From positions 60,866 through 124,865 of the forward strand of contig NZ_QCYH01000009.1 in the NCBI RefSeq assembly GCF_003072125.1: DNA of 64,000 bases. The letters run 5' to 3'. The notes under the pieces are model-generated. The model made no database searches. It saw only the letters and a list, made by a program, of their open reading frames with translations, and was not told the origin of the DNA. Source of the stretch: Pelagivirga sediminicola. GTDB taxonomy: Bacteria > Pseudomonadota > Alphaproteobacteria > Rhodobacterales > Rhodobacteraceae. Position 1 is the stretch's first letter; each line of letters begins with the position of its first letter. A program made the position numbers and the translations under genes. Of this stretch, positions 16,605 to 25,707 are shown piece after piece.

Positions 16605-18272
16605 TCAGGTCTCGGTCGCGCGCACGGCTTCTTCGGGGGTCGGCGCGTCGAAATGGGTGACGCGCTGGGCGATCAGGTCAAAATCGAACCGCTCGTTACG
16701 CATCAGGCTGATCAGGGTGCACAGGATCGCGCTGGTGCCGTAAGCGGTCAGCGATCCCAGAAGCACGGTATAATCCCGCAGGAACCCGGTGAAGTAGATG
16801 GCGCAGGCGATGGCGCCGATCACCCCGATCACCAGCCCCGCGATGCGTCCGAAGAACCCGAATGCCATCAGGCCGAGCACGACACCGCCCCCGACCGCCG
16901 CGATCAGCTCGAACGTGCCGCCGATGATGCCGGTCATCGGCAACAGCTCGAACCGGACAATCGTGAAGAGCAGCAGCGCGATGACCACCGACCACACGAA
17001 GGCCGGGCCGGTGACGCGGTTCCAGAAGCAGCTGACGATCACGGGGAACACGATCGCCCCCCAGAGCGCGCCGACAAAGACCAGCATCACCAGGATATCG
17101 AGCGAGAAGCTGGCAAAGATCAGACCGGCCACCGTCGCGACGATCATCGTGATCCGCCCCAGCAGCAGCATGCGGCGCGGATCGGGGTTGCCCTTGGCCA
17201 GGTTGCGGCCATAGATGTCGGTCATCATGATCGCCGACAGCGCCGAGAGGTCCGAATCCGCCGTCGAGGACAGCGAGCCGATCACAAGGATGAAAAACAG
17301 CGCGATCATCACCGGCGGCAGATAGCCCGACGCCATCTGCGGGATGATGTTGTTGACGTCGCCGTCATAGGGCACGACGCCCAGCAACAGCGCCATCAGC
17401 CCCAGCATCCCCAGCCCGATCACGATTGATCCGTAGCCCAGCGTCGCGGTGATAAAAGTGGACTTGATCAGATCCTGTCGCACCGCGAACAGGCGCTGCG
17501 CGATGGTCTGGTTGCCGATGGCATAGGCCAGAACCGCCACGAAGAATGGCGCGCCCTGTTCAAGGATCGCGGTCATGGAGAAGAAATTCGCCTGCTCTTC
17601 GGTGATGCGGGAGAAACCGGCGCTCAGCGCCTCGCTGCCGCCCGCGCTGAAATAGACCCAAGGGATGATGACCACGGCGATCGACATCATTGCCACCACC
17701 TGCGCGAAATCGGTCAGGATCGAGGCGCGGAACCCCGACCAGAGTGTATAGGACAACACCCCGATCCCGGCGATCAGCACGCCGGTCTGGAACGACAGCG
17801 GCGACAGCACCGACACCAGCGCGCCCGCCGCAGTAAAGTTGACCATCAGGCTGATGAGACTGCCCAAAAGGTTCGACACCGCCAGGATCAGCTGGCTGCC
17901 CGACCCGTGGCGCGCTTGCATGACCTCGGCCAGCGTATGCGCGTTGGGCGCCAGCTTGCGAAACCGCAGGCCGAAGGGGTAGATGAAGAGGATCATCAAG
18001 GCCCCCCAGAAGCCGTAATGCATCGGCCCCGACAGCCCGTAATTGTAGCCCGAGATCGCGGCGCCATAGAAGGACGCGGCCCAGATCCACGTCGCCGTCA
18101 TGCTGGCGGCGGAAATGCCAAAGCCCACCTTGCCGCTGGACACCATGAACCCATCGACATTTTCCTTCTTCTTGTTGACGAAGGTCGACATGAAAAAGGT
18201 GCCGCCGTAAAACGCCACCAATAGCAATATCACCGTGATCGACGAGAATTGATAGAATGCCGGATCTGTCAT
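16605..18272 (-). CDS. Sodium:solute symporter (SSS) family protein
   Basis: A 555-residue carrier with about 13 transmembrane helices. The LeuT-fold core is visible: MTATWIWAASFYGAAISGYNYG near the N-terminus, RFRKLAPNAHTLAEVMQARHG, and SSTADSDLSALSAIMMTDIYG, the signature-like TM9-10 region of SSS proteins. It uses the sodium gradient to import an organic solute. The substrate is not decided; urea, acetate/propionate and polyols are among family substrates. The gene is 189 bp away from metG on the same strand and is followed by a 39-residue partner gene. Long hydrophobic N- and C-terminal regions are intact. Confidence 0.9.
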   Translation of the reverse strand: MTDPAFYQFSSITVILLLVAFYGGTFFMSTFVNKKKENVDGFMVSSGKVGFGISAASMTATWIWAASFYGAAISGYNYGLSGPMHYGFWGALMILFIYPFGLRFRKLAPNAHTLAEVMQARHGSGSQLILAVSNLLGSLISLMVNFTAAGALVSVLSPLSFQTGVLIAGIGVLSYTLWSGFRASILTDFAQVVAMMSIAVVIIPWVYFSAGGSEALSAGFSRITEEQANFFSMTAILEQGAPFFVAVLAYAIGNQTIAQRLFAVRQDLIKSTFITATLGYGSIVIGLGMLGLMALLLGVVPYDGDVNNIIPQMASGYLPPVMIALFFILVIGSLSSTADSDLSALSAIMMTDIYGRNLAKGNPDPRRMLLLGRITMIVATVAGLIFASFSLDILVMLVFVGALWGAIVFPVIVSCFWNRVTGPAFVWSVVIALLLFTIVRFELLPMTGIIGGTFELIAAVGGGVVLGLMAFGFFGRIAGLVIGVIGAIACAIYFTGFLRDYTVLLGSLTAYGTSAILCTLISLMRNERFDFDLIAQRVTHFDAPTPEEAVRATET

Positions 18273-18461
18273 GGATGCCTGTCCCTCTTTTTTTCCGTCC
18301 TCGCGGGCACGCCCCTGCGTGCAGGGGCGAAGCGGCTGTCACCCGCGGGCGTTTAGCATTTTGCCTTTAATTCATCCTACACGATAGAAATCGACCGGCA
18401 AGAAAAAGGTCCCGAGCCTCAATGGGATGGGCAGCCGCACGCTTGGCGGCTGCGCTCCCTG

Positions 18462-20180
18462 TCAGTCCCTCACACCCGAAAACCGCGCCTGCCAGTCCTC
18501 GCGCTGCGTGTCGGTGATCTTGGTAAAAGCCACCTCCGGCACGGTAAAGGCATGGCCGGGTTTCAGCATGCCCAAGGCGGCGGGCACGTCATCGGGCCAG
18601 CTGTCATCGCCTGTTTGCATCGCCGCCAGCATGTCGGCGGCGGCATCGGGCACGAAGGGCGCGCTCAGCACCGCGTAGAGCCGCACAAGGTTCAGCGCCA
18701 GCCGGATCTGCGCGGCGGCCTTGTCCGGGTCCGTCTTGAACGTGGTCCAAGGCGCGACCGATTGCAGGTATTCGTTGCCCGCCACCCAGATCCCGCGCAA
18801 TTCAGCCGCGGATTTGCGCACATCCATCGCCTCCATGTGGCGCTCGTAGGCGCGCACGCGGGTTGTCATGCTCTCGATCAGGGCGTGCTCTTCGGGGCCG
18901 AACTCGCCCGCGTCCGGCACCGCCTCGCCAAATTTGGAGCGGCAGAACTTGGTCACGCGGCTGACGAAATTGCCCAGAACGTCGGCGAGATCCTTGTTCA
19001 CCGAGGTCTGGAAATTTTCCCACGTGAATTCGGAATCCGAGCTTTCGGGCGCATGGCTCAGCAGCCACCAGCGCCAGTAATCGGGCGGCAGGATGTCCAG
19101 CGCCTGGTCCATGAACACACCGCGTCCCTGCGACGTGCTGAACTGGCCGCCGTCATAATTGAGGTAGTTGAACGACTTGATGTAATCGACCAGCTTCCAC
19201 GGCTCGCCGCTGCCCAGAATGGTGGCCGGAAAGCTAAGCGTATGAAACGGCACGTTATCCTTGCCCATGAATTGCGTATAACGCACGTCATCGGCGCCCT
19301 TGTCGGTGCGCCACCAGCGCTGCCATGCGGCATCATTCAGCCCGTTGGCCTCGGCCCATTCGCCGGCGCAGGCGATGTATTCGATGGGCGCGTCGAACCA
19401 GACGTAGAATACCTTGCCCTCCATCCCCGGCCACGGCTTATCCCCGCGCCGCACCGGAATGCCCCAGTCCAGATCGCGGGTGATGCCCCGGTCCTGCAAC
19501 CCGTCGCCATCGTTCAGCCACTTGCGCGCGATGGACGTGGTCAGCAGCGGCCAGTCCTCCTTGCTGTCGATCCACGCGTTCAGTTGGTCGCGCATCCCGG
19601 CCTGCATCAGGTAAAGATGCTTGGTCTCGCGCACCTCCAGATCGGTCGAGCCGGAAATGGCGCTGCGCGGCTCGATCAGGTCGGTGGGGTCCAGCTGCTT
19701 GGTGCAATTCTCGCACTGGTCGCCGCGCGCCTTGTCATAGCCGCAGTTGGGGCAGGTGCCCTCGATATAGCGGTCGGGCAGGAAGCGGCCATCGGCGATG
19801 GAATAGACCTGTGCCTCAACGACCTCGCGGATCAGGCCATTGTCGGCCAGCTTTGCGGCAAAATGCTGCGTCAGCGCATGGTTCTGCGGGCTGGAGGAGC
19901 GTCCGAAATGGTCGAAACTCAGGCGAAAGCCGCGCGCGATTTCGGCCTGCACCTGATGCATCTCGGCGCAGTATTCGGCGACGGGCTTGCCCGCCTTCTT
20001 GGCGGCCAGCTCGGCGGGGGTGCCATGCTCGTCGGTGGCGCAGAGGAACAATACCTCGTTGCCGCGCCCGCGCTGGTAGCGCGCATAGAGATCGGCAGGA
20101 AGCTGGCTGCCCACCAGATTTCCCAGATGCTTGATCCCGTTGATATACGGGATTGCCGATGTGATCAGATGCCGTGCCAT
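18462..20180 (-). CDS. metG: Methionine--tRNA ligase
   Basis: A 572-residue class I synthetase that charges initiator and elongator tRNA-Met. The HIGH-type motif is KHLGN within the first 25 residues. A zinc knuckle of two CxxC pairs (CPNCG ... CENC) lies near 145-163. The KMSKS loop is replaced by FSTSQGRG near 345, a variant seen in this type of MetRS. The anticodon-binding helical domain is complete, but there is no C-terminal tRNA-binding (EMAP-like) domain, so this is the short form. The hairpin GCAGCCGC/GCGGCTGC at 18431-18453 just downstream may help terminate. Confidence 0.96.
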   Translation of the reverse strand: MARHLITSAIPYINGIKHLGNLVGSQLPADLYARYQRGRGNEVLFLCATDEHGTPAELAAKKAGKPVAEYCAEMHQVQAEIARGFRLSFDHFGRSSSPQNHALTQHFAAKLADNGLIREVVEAQVYSIADGRFLPDRYIEGTCPNCGYDKARGDQCENCTKQLDPTDLIEPRSAISGSTDLEVRETKHLYLMQAGMRDQLNAWIDSKEDWPLLTTSIARKWLNDGDGLQDRGITRDLDWGIPVRRGDKPWPGMEGKVFYVWFDAPIEYIACAGEWAEANGLNDAAWQRWWRTDKGADDVRYTQFMGKDNVPFHTLSFPATILGSGEPWKLVDYIKSFNYLNYDGGQFSTSQGRGVFMDQALDILPPDYWRWWLLSHAPESSDSEFTWENFQTSVNKDLADVLGNFVSRVTKFCRSKFGEAVPDAGEFGPEEHALIESMTTRVRAYERHMEAMDVRKSAAELRGIWVAGNEYLQSVAPWTTFKTDPDKAAAQIRLALNLVRLYAVLSAPFVPDAAADMLAAMQTGDDSWPDDVPAALGMLKPGHAFTVPEVAFTKITDTQREDWQARFSGVRD

Positions 20181-20253
20181 GTCGCCCCTCGTTCAAACGC
20201 GTGGGCCTGCTTTAGCGCAAGCGCCCCAGCGTTGCCAGTGGGTTGGCGATACG

Positions 20254-21476
20254 TCACTCCGCGTCGCGGCTGCCCTTGGTCAGGCGGCCGATAATGAAGC
20301 TGGTCCTGGGGCTCCAGACATAGCGCGTGCGCGGCGCTTGAGCGGGGCGCACCCGCATCCGCGCAAGCCCGAAGATCACCAGCGCGACATGCCCCGCCGC
20401 GATCATCACGAACATCGCGGGCGGCCCGTATGCCTCGATCAGGGTCGAGGCCAGCAGCGGCGCGGCCATCGCGCCCAGCGCGTAAAAGAACATCAGCGCC
20501 GCCGACAGCTCGACCCGCTGGTCGGAGGTGGCGAAATCATTGGCATGGGCGGCGGCGACCGAATAGATCGGAAAGGACGTGAGGCCGAAAAAGAACGCGG
20601 TCAGCAGCACCCCTTCTGCCGACAGCGCGCCCAGCCATGCGGTGACGGCGCAGCTGATGATGGCGGCCACCGACAGCCCCACCATGACATGACGGCGGTC
20701 ATACTTGTCCGCAGCCAGCCCACGGGATACTGCGCAATCGCGCCGCCCAGCACGAAAGCGGCCAGGAACCACGCGATCTGCGCCGCCTCCAGCCCCACCT
20801 GCTGGCCGTAAAGCGGGCCGACCATGCGGAAGGTCGCGCTGCTCATCGCCGCCACCACCACGGCCGCGGCCGCCAGCGGCGAGCAGACGATGGCAAGGCG
20901 CGGCCGCAGGCGCGGCGCGGCAGGGGTTTGCGGCTGCTCGGCCCGCGTCAGGGTGATCGGCAAAAGCGCGGCGCAGCAGAACAGCGCCAGGATGTTGTAG
21001 GAAACATAGGATGCCGGCTCCAGCACCGAGATCATCATCTGCGCCATCAGCGACGCGCCCATATCGGCCAGCCGGTAGATCCCCATCGCCCGCCCGCGCG
21101 TGGCGTTCGTGACCTTGGCCTGCAACCACGCCTCCAGCACCGTGTAGCAGCCCGCCACGCACAGCCCCATCGCCACGCGCATCAGCGTCCAGGCCCACGG
21201 ATCCACCACCAGCATATGCGCGATCAGCGATATCGTCCCCGCGGCGGTAAACGCGGCAAAGGCGCGGCTGTGCCCGACACTGCCCATCAGGCGCGGCGCC
21301 CACCAGCATCCGATGAAGAAGCCAAAGAAATGCGCCGATCCCAGCAGACCGATCTGCGCCGTCGTAAAGCTCAGCGTCAGACCGCTCAGCGCGTCCAGCG
21401 GCCCCACCCCGCCCGAGGCAAGCTGCATCAGGATCACCGACAGGAAAAGCGCGGCGAAAGAGATGATCATACGCAT
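20254..21476 (-). pseudogene. MFS transporter, broken by a single-base deletion
   Basis: A YcaD-type major facilitator in two frames. Residues from the start at 21476 (MRMIISFAALFLSVILMQLA) to ...IAQYPVGWL read in one frame. The rest (...ADKYDRRHVMVGLSVAAI to the stop at 20254) reads in another. At the join the loop motif should read GWLADKYDRR, the MFS motif A between TM8 and TM9. The DNA GGCTGGCTGCGGAC lacks one G compared with the GGCTGGCTGGCGGAC needed. All other parts look intact, so the break is recent or is a sequencing error. As read, the product would stop early in a meaningless tail. Start choice is moderate; the ribosome site is weak. Confidence 0.85.
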
Positions 21477-21555
21477 CGTGCGGTTTTTCCATGCGACCGG
21501 GCCTGCACCCGCGGCGACATTGCACAGCCCGCCCGCAAAAGCCAAGCCTGCATGA

Positions 21556-21588
21556 TTTCATCTTGGCCGAAATACTCCCGCCGGAGGC
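21556..21588. repeat. Dispersed intergenic repeat, copy 1 (with CCGCCGGAGGC tail)
   Basis: Reads TTTCATCTTGGCCGAAATAC followed by TCCCGCCGGAGGC, between the MFS gene start and the TIGR02186 gene stop. The same core occurs at 29239, 43011 and 53406, and a diverged copy with the same tail at 25125. Confidence 0.7.
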
Positions 21589-21660
21589 GTCCCGCGGCCC
21601 GCCACCTGCGGCAAAGCGTTTTGCCTTTGTACCCGAACCATCAGCCAAAGGCGAACCGCT

Positions 21661-22422
21661 TCAGCCCCGCCGCAGCAGCCCGAACATCGCCGAGGCGCCC
21701 CAGCCCGCAAAAATCGCGATGGCCAGCGACATCAGCCCGTAAATCACCGCCTGCTCGCGCGACAATTCGAACAGCCAGCGCTCCATCCCCACCTTGCGCA
21801 CGTCTATGACCGTCTCGTACTGGGACACCACATTGCCGTTCCGCGTCAGGAAGATGCGCGTGGCATAGTCGCCCTCGGTCAGGTTCGATGGCAGGTCGAT
21901 CGAGGTGCGGAACAGCGTCTGCTCTGACAGCTCGACGGCGCCTTCGCGCATCTGGTAGGCGCCGCTGCGCGTGCGGATGCGGATCACCGCGTCGGTAAAG
22001 GCCTGCGCGTCCTCCACGCTGCTGGGCGCGCCGACCGACCGGATCGCGCGCGGGATCGAGATCTTGTGGCGCAAATCCTCGACCTGGCTCAGCACATGGC
22101 TCCACGGCCCGCTTGTCGCCACGGCATAGAAGCTGGGCGCGCTGTCCACCTCGACCGTATCGACATTGACCCAGATGCCAAAGCGGCGCTCCTTGCGGCG
22201 CACATCCAGCGGCTGGCTGGGCCCCGCGATGGCCACGACAACGCCCAACTGGTCCAGCGGAATGGCCTCTTCGCGCTTGATCGCGCCGAACAGCAGGATC
22301 TGCGAGCCGCTGAAGGTGGTGTCGATCGAAATGCTGTTCTGGCTGAGGCCAAGGACCACTTCCTCGGCCGCCGCGGGCAGGCATGCCAGAATGAGCAGCA
22401 CCGCCGCCAGCCGCCGGATCAT
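21661..22422 (-). CDS. TIGR02186 family membrane protein
   Basis: A 253-residue protein with a signal peptide (MIRRLAAVLLILACLPAAAE), a periplasmic beta-rich domain and a C-terminal membrane anchor (about 222-245, QAVIYGLMSLAIAIFAGWGA). It matches the TIGR02186 pattern, a family of unknown function found next to TauE/SafE-type permeases. The start overlaps the permease stop as ATGA, so the two are coupled. The likely role is to assist or gate the permease; this rests on conserved pairing and not on visible catalytic residues. Confidence 0.8.
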   Translation of the reverse strand: MIRRLAAVLLILACLPAAAEEVVLGLSQNSISIDTTFSGSQILLFGAIKREEAIPLDQLGVVVAIAGPSQPLDVRRKERRFGIWVNVDTVEVDSAPSFYAVATSGPWSHVLSQVEDLRHKISIPRAIRSVGAPSSVEDAQAFTDAVIRIRTRSGAYQMREGAVELSEQTLFRTSIDLPSNLTEGDYATRIFLTRNGNVVSQYETVIDVRKVGMERWLFELSREQAVIYGLMSLAIAIFAGWGASAMFGLLRRG

Positions 22423-23336
22423 GATGCCTCCGGCGCGCTGATGGAGTAAAGCTCGCGCGGCTCGATCAGCAGATCCAGCCCCAGCTTGAGACAAACCGCC
22501 AGCACCAGAACGGCAAGCAGGATGCGCAGCTGCTCGGCCTTCATGCGGTTGCCGATGCGGCTGCCGAATTGCGCGCCGATAACGCCCCCGACCAGCAGCA
22601 GCACCGCCAGGACGACATCCACGATATGGCTGCTGACCGCGTGCAGCATGGTGGTGAATGCGGCGACAAAGATGATCTGAAACAGCGAGGTGCCCACCAC
22701 CACCTTGGTCGGCATGCCCAGCAGATAGATCATCGCGGGCACCATGATGAACCCGCCGCCCACGCCCATGATCGCGGCCAGAACGCCCACGGCGACGCCG
22801 ACCAGCGCGGGGGGGATCACGCTGATGTAAAGGCCGGAGGTGCGAAACCGCATCTTCAGCGGCAGCTTCTGGATCCAGGTGTGTTTCTTGCGCTTCGTCG
22901 ACACCTTGCCGCCGCGCGCGCGGCGGATTGCGCGCAGGCTCTCGAAGAACATCAGCGCGCCGATGATGCCCAGAAACACGACGTAGAACAGCGTGACCAG
23001 CAGATCCACCTGCCCCAGCGCCTTGAGATAGTTGAACAGCATCACGCCAAGGCCGGCACCGAAAAGGCCCCCGATCAACAGGACCGTCCCCATCCGCAGG
23101 TCCACCGCGCGGCGCCGGAAATGCGCAAGCACGGCGGAAAAGGACGACGCGACGATCTGGTTCGCGCCGGTCGCCACGGCCACGGGCGGCGGAATGCCGA
23201 TAAAGAACAGCAGCGGCGTCATCAGGAAGCCCCCGCCGACGCCGAACATGCCCGACAGCACCCCGACAAGGCCGCCAAGACCCAGCAGCAGGAAGGCATT
23301 GACCGACACTTCGGCGATGGGAAGATAGATTTGCAT
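22419..23336 (-). CDS. TSUP (TauE/SafE) family sulfonate/sulfite exporter-type permease
   Basis: A 305-residue membrane protein with two repeated halves, each opening with the family signature: GVLSGMFGVGGGFLMTPLL near 25-43 and GVLAAIMGVGGGFIMVPAMI near 180-200. A long cytoplasmic loop between the halves is basic (RRARGGKVSTKRKKHTW). TSUP proteins move sulfur-containing anions such as sulfite or sulfoacetate, or other organic acids. No sulfonate catabolic genes are adjacent, so the substrate stays open. It is the first gene of a pair with TIGR02186. Confidence 0.9.
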   Translation of the reverse strand: MQIYLPIAEVSVNAFLLLGLGGLVGVLSGMFGVGGGFLMTPLLFFIGIPPPVAVATGANQIVASSFSAVLAHFRRRAVDLRMGTVLLIGGLFGAGLGVMLFNYLKALGQVDLLVTLFYVVFLGIIGALMFFESLRAIRRARGGKVSTKRKKHTWIQKLPLKMRFRTSGLYISVIPPALVGVAVGVLAAIMGVGGGFIMVPAMIYLLGMPTKVVVGTSLFQIIFVAAFTTMLHAVSSHIVDVVLAVLLLVGGVIGAQFGSRIGNRMKAEQLRILLAVLVLAVCLKLGLDLLIEPRELYSISAPEAS

Positions 23337-23476
23337 GATCTGTCGTTCTGCCCCATCCGCCAGTTGTGCCGCGCTGGTCTACATTTGCACCCCGCTTGAC
23401 GCAGGGCAAGACCGCGCCGGTGCCTCGCGGCACGGATCGGTGCATCGGCGCCCGAAAACGGGCCTGCCTGCCACGC

Positions 23477-23902
23477 TCAACCGCGCGCCAGCGGTTTTTC
23501 CATCAGCAGCGCGTCCACGCGGTCGCCGCCAGGCCGCGCGTAATACTCCGCGCGCCGCCCGGTCTCGACATAGCCCGCGTTCGCATAAAGCGCGCGGGCG
23601 CCCGTATTGTCCGCCGCGACCTCCAGAAACTGGCGCGCGGCGCCGCGAGCGGCAAGATCGGCCTCCAGCGCCGCCAGCAGCGCGGCGGCAATGCCTTGCC
23701 TGCGCTGCTGCGGATCGACGGCCAATGTCAGCAGCTCGGCCTCGTCCGCGATCAGGCGGGACAGGGCAAAACCGTTCGGCGCGCTATGCAGGCATGTCAG
23801 CGGCGAGGCCAGCAGATCGGCGAATTCATCCGCGCTCCAGCCGCGGCCCTGCCCGGCAAAGGCGCGCGCGTGCAGTCCCGCCAGCCGGTCAGCCGCGCTC
23901 AT
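23477..23902 (-). CDS. rimI: Ribosomal protein alanine N-acetyltransferase-type GNAT
   Basis: A 141-residue GNAT acetyltransferase. The acetyl-CoA loop is RRQGIAAALL (motif A, Q/RxxGxA/G) near residues 67-76, followed by the beta-bulge FLEVAADNTGARALYANAGY, the RimI-typical EV...N..A..LY...GF pattern. RimI acetylates the N-terminal alanine of ribosomal protein bS18. The start overlaps the end of tsaB by 14 nt; tsaB-rimI pairing is common in bacteria and supports the name. It is slightly shorter than E. coli RimI. Confidence 0.85.
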   Translation of the reverse strand: MSAADRLAGLHARAFAGQGRGWSADEFADLLASPLTCLHSAPNGFALSRLIADEAELLTLAVDPQQRRQGIAAALLAALEADLAARGAARQFLEVAADNTGARALYANAGYVETGRRAEYYARPGGDRVDALLMEKPLARG

Positions 23903-24479
23903 CGAGCATCACCGGGGGCGCATCGCGCGCAGGGGCCGCATCGGCGGCCCTCAGGTACAGCGGCACGGGCGCCGTCCCCGGCGCGGCGCCCGCCGCCAGC
24001 CGGGCGATGCGGCAGGCCAGTTCGCGCGGCTGCGGCAAATAGCGCAGCGGCACGCCCATCGCGGCGGCATCGGCGGCCTCCACGAGGGACTGCGTGCCGT
24101 CCGGCGCCTGAACATACATCTGATCGCGCGGCGCGGGGATGGCCGCGACATGCGGCATCTGCGCGCCCAGCGATATCGCGTCGAACCCGCTGACGCCGAT
24201 CGCCGGGATCTCCAGCGCCAGCGCCAGCCCGCGCGCCGCAGACACCCCGATCCGGATGCCGGTGAAATTGCCCGGCCCCACGCCCACGCCGATCCGTCCC
24301 AGATCGCGCCAGGTGATCCCCGCCTCCGCCAGCACCTCCTGCAGGAGCGGCATCAGGCGCTCGGCCTGCCCGCGCGTCATCTGCTCGCTGCGCATCGCCA
24401 CAACGCGGGGGCCGCATAGCAAAGCGGCCGCGCAATGCGCGGCCGATGTATCGAATCCCAGGATATACGCGTCAGACAC
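23889..24479 (-). CDS. tsaB: tRNA threonylcarbamoyladenosine biosynthesis protein TsaB
   Basis: A 196-residue ASKHA-fold protein, partner of TsaD in making t6A at position 37 of tRNAs that read ANN codons. Visible: ILGFDTSAAHCAAALL at the N-terminus (first phosphate-like loop), GQAERLMPLLQEVL and VGVGPGNFTGIRIGVSAARGLAL near 65-90, the most conserved TsaB region. The start is read as GTG at 24479, overlapping the NifU-family stop by 8 nt; a TTG one codon upstream is possible. The 3' end overlaps rimI. Confidence 0.92.
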   Translation of the reverse strand: MSDAYILGFDTSAAHCAAALLCGPRVVAMRSEQMTRGQAERLMPLLQEVLAEAGITWRDLGRIGVGVGPGNFTGIRIGVSAARGLALALEIPAIGVSGFDAISLGAQMPHVAAIPAPRDQMYVQAPDGTQSLVEAADAAAMGVPLRYLPQPRELACRIARLAAGAAPGTAPVPLYLRAADAAPARDAPPVMLDERG

Positions 24480-25035
24480 CAATCGGGCGCACCTCGGTCA
24501 CTTCGGGGATGTAGTGACGCAGCAGGTTCTCGATCCCCATCTTCAAGGTGATGGTCGAGGACGGGCAACCGGCGCAGGCGCCCTGCATGTGCAGATAGAC
24601 GATGCCGCGATCAAACCCGTGAAAGGTGATGTCGCCGCCATCCTGCGCTACGGCGGGGCGCACGCGGGTGTCCAGCAATTCCTTGATCTGGTTGACGATC
24701 TCGCCATCCTCGCCGGTATGCTCGGAATGGCCGGACTGGGCGGTGCCGCCTTCCTTCATCACCGGAAGGCCGGACTGGAAATGCTCCATGATCGCGCCGA
24801 GGATCGCAGGCTTGATATGGTCCCACTCGGCCGCGTCGGATTTGGTCACGGTGACGAAATCATTGCCGAAAAAGACGCCGTTCACACCGTCCACCGCAAA
24901 GATGCGCGTTGCCAGCGGCGAGGCGTCCGCGTTCTCCGGCGATGGGAAATCAGCGGTTCCCGCTGGCAGGACGGTCTGGCCAGGCAGGAATTTCAGCGTC
25001 GCCGGATTTGGCGTGGATTCGGTCTGAATGAACAT
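24472..25035 (-). CDS. NifU-family iron-sulfur scaffold protein (Nfu type)
   Basis: A 187-residue protein with an N-terminal Nfu_N domain (MFIQTESTPNPATLKFLPG, through about residue 90) and a C-terminal NifU domain with the CxxC cluster site ACAGCPSS near residue 150. Nfu proteins deliver 4Fe-4S clusters to target enzymes, such as lipoyl synthase or aconitase. The start at 25035 follows a G-rich site (AGGGGGTGTCCC). It leads a run with tsaB and rimI whose reading frames overlap. A diverged dispersed repeat and hairpin lie 90-140 bp upstream. Confidence 0.93.
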   Translation of the reverse strand: MFIQTESTPNPATLKFLPGQTVLPAGTADFPSPENADASPLATRIFAVDGVNGVFFGNDFVTVTKSDAAEWDHIKPAILGAIMEHFQSGLPVMKEGGTAQSGHSEHTGEDGEIVNQIKELLDTRVRPAVAQDGGDITFHGFDRGIVYLHMQGACAGCPSSTITLKMGIENLLRHYIPEVTEVRPIGV

Positions 25036-25124
25036 GGGACACCCCCTGGATTGCGTATACCAGCATATGCGCCCCGTCGCCGACAGAGTCAAGGTTTGGA
25101 ACGATTCTAAACTGCGCCTGCGGC

Positions 25125-25177
25125 TTCTTCTTGCGTCAAATATCCCCGCCGGAGGCTGAAAATTCGCAGAATTTTCA
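25125..25177. repeat. Dispersed intergenic repeat, copy 2 (diverged), with hairpin
   Basis: TTCTTCTTGCGTCAAATAT, then CCCCGCCGGAGGC (25144-25156), then a perfect 9-bp inverted repeat TGAAAATTC-GCA-GAATTTTCA (25157-25177). The tail matches copy 1 at 21556; the core is altered. It lies 20 nt beyond the stop of the universal stress gene and could also end that transcript, but it lacks a U-tract. Confidence 0.6.
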
Positions 25178-25196
25178 CGGCTTACCTTTTACATGA

Positions 25197-25652
25197 TCAA
25201 GTAATCATCTCCAGCCGGTCCTTGCTCAGATCGCCGGGCACGATGGTGATGGGGATGGGCAGGCTGCCGGCGCAGCGGCTCATCTGGCTGACCAGCGGGC
25301 CGGGTCCGCCGCGATCCGCCGATGCGCCCAGAACCAGAACGCCCACCTGCGGATCCTCGGCGATCTGGGCGATGATCTCGGCCACCGGCTCGCCCTCGCG
25401 GATGACCAGCTCGGGGTTGACGCCCTGCTTGTCGCGCATCCACTTGGCGAACACCTCGAAATGCGCCTCGATCCGCTCGCGCTGCTCTTCGCGCATGATG
25501 TCGCCGACGCCGATCCAGTGATTGAATTCCTCGGGCGGGATGATCGACAGCACCGTTACGCCGCCGCCCGTGCGCGACGCGCGCATCGCGGCAAAACGCA
25601 TGGCGTTCAGGCATTCGCGGCTGTCGTCCAGTACCACCATGAACTTGCGCAT
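25197..25652 (-). CDS. Universal stress protein (Usp) family
   Basis: A 151-residue single UspA domain: MRKFMVVLDDSRECLNAMRFA at the N-terminus (the nucleotide-binding Asp in VVLDDS), AASRTGGGVTVLSII, and near the C-terminus the phosphate loop region LVLGASADRGGPGPLVSQM. The usual G-x2-G-x9-G-S/T loop is altered here. ATP binding is therefore possible but not assured. The start ATG 25652 follows GGGAG; GTG 25655 is one codon upstream. The gene stands 55 bp after the peptidase start region, on the same strand as the peptidase gene. Its trigger is unknown. Confidence 0.88.
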   Translation of the reverse strand: MRKFMVVLDDSRECLNAMRFAAMRASRTGGGVTVLSIIPPEEFNHWIGVGDIMREEQRERIEAHFEVFAKWMRDKQGVNPELVIREGEPVAEIIAQIAEDPQVGVLVLGASADRGGPGPLVSQMSRCAGSLPIPITIVPGDLSKDRLEMIT

Positions 25653-25707
25653 CACACTCTCCCCATGGACCGCCCGACCATCGCATCACGCAGGCCCCGG
25701 CGCAAGA

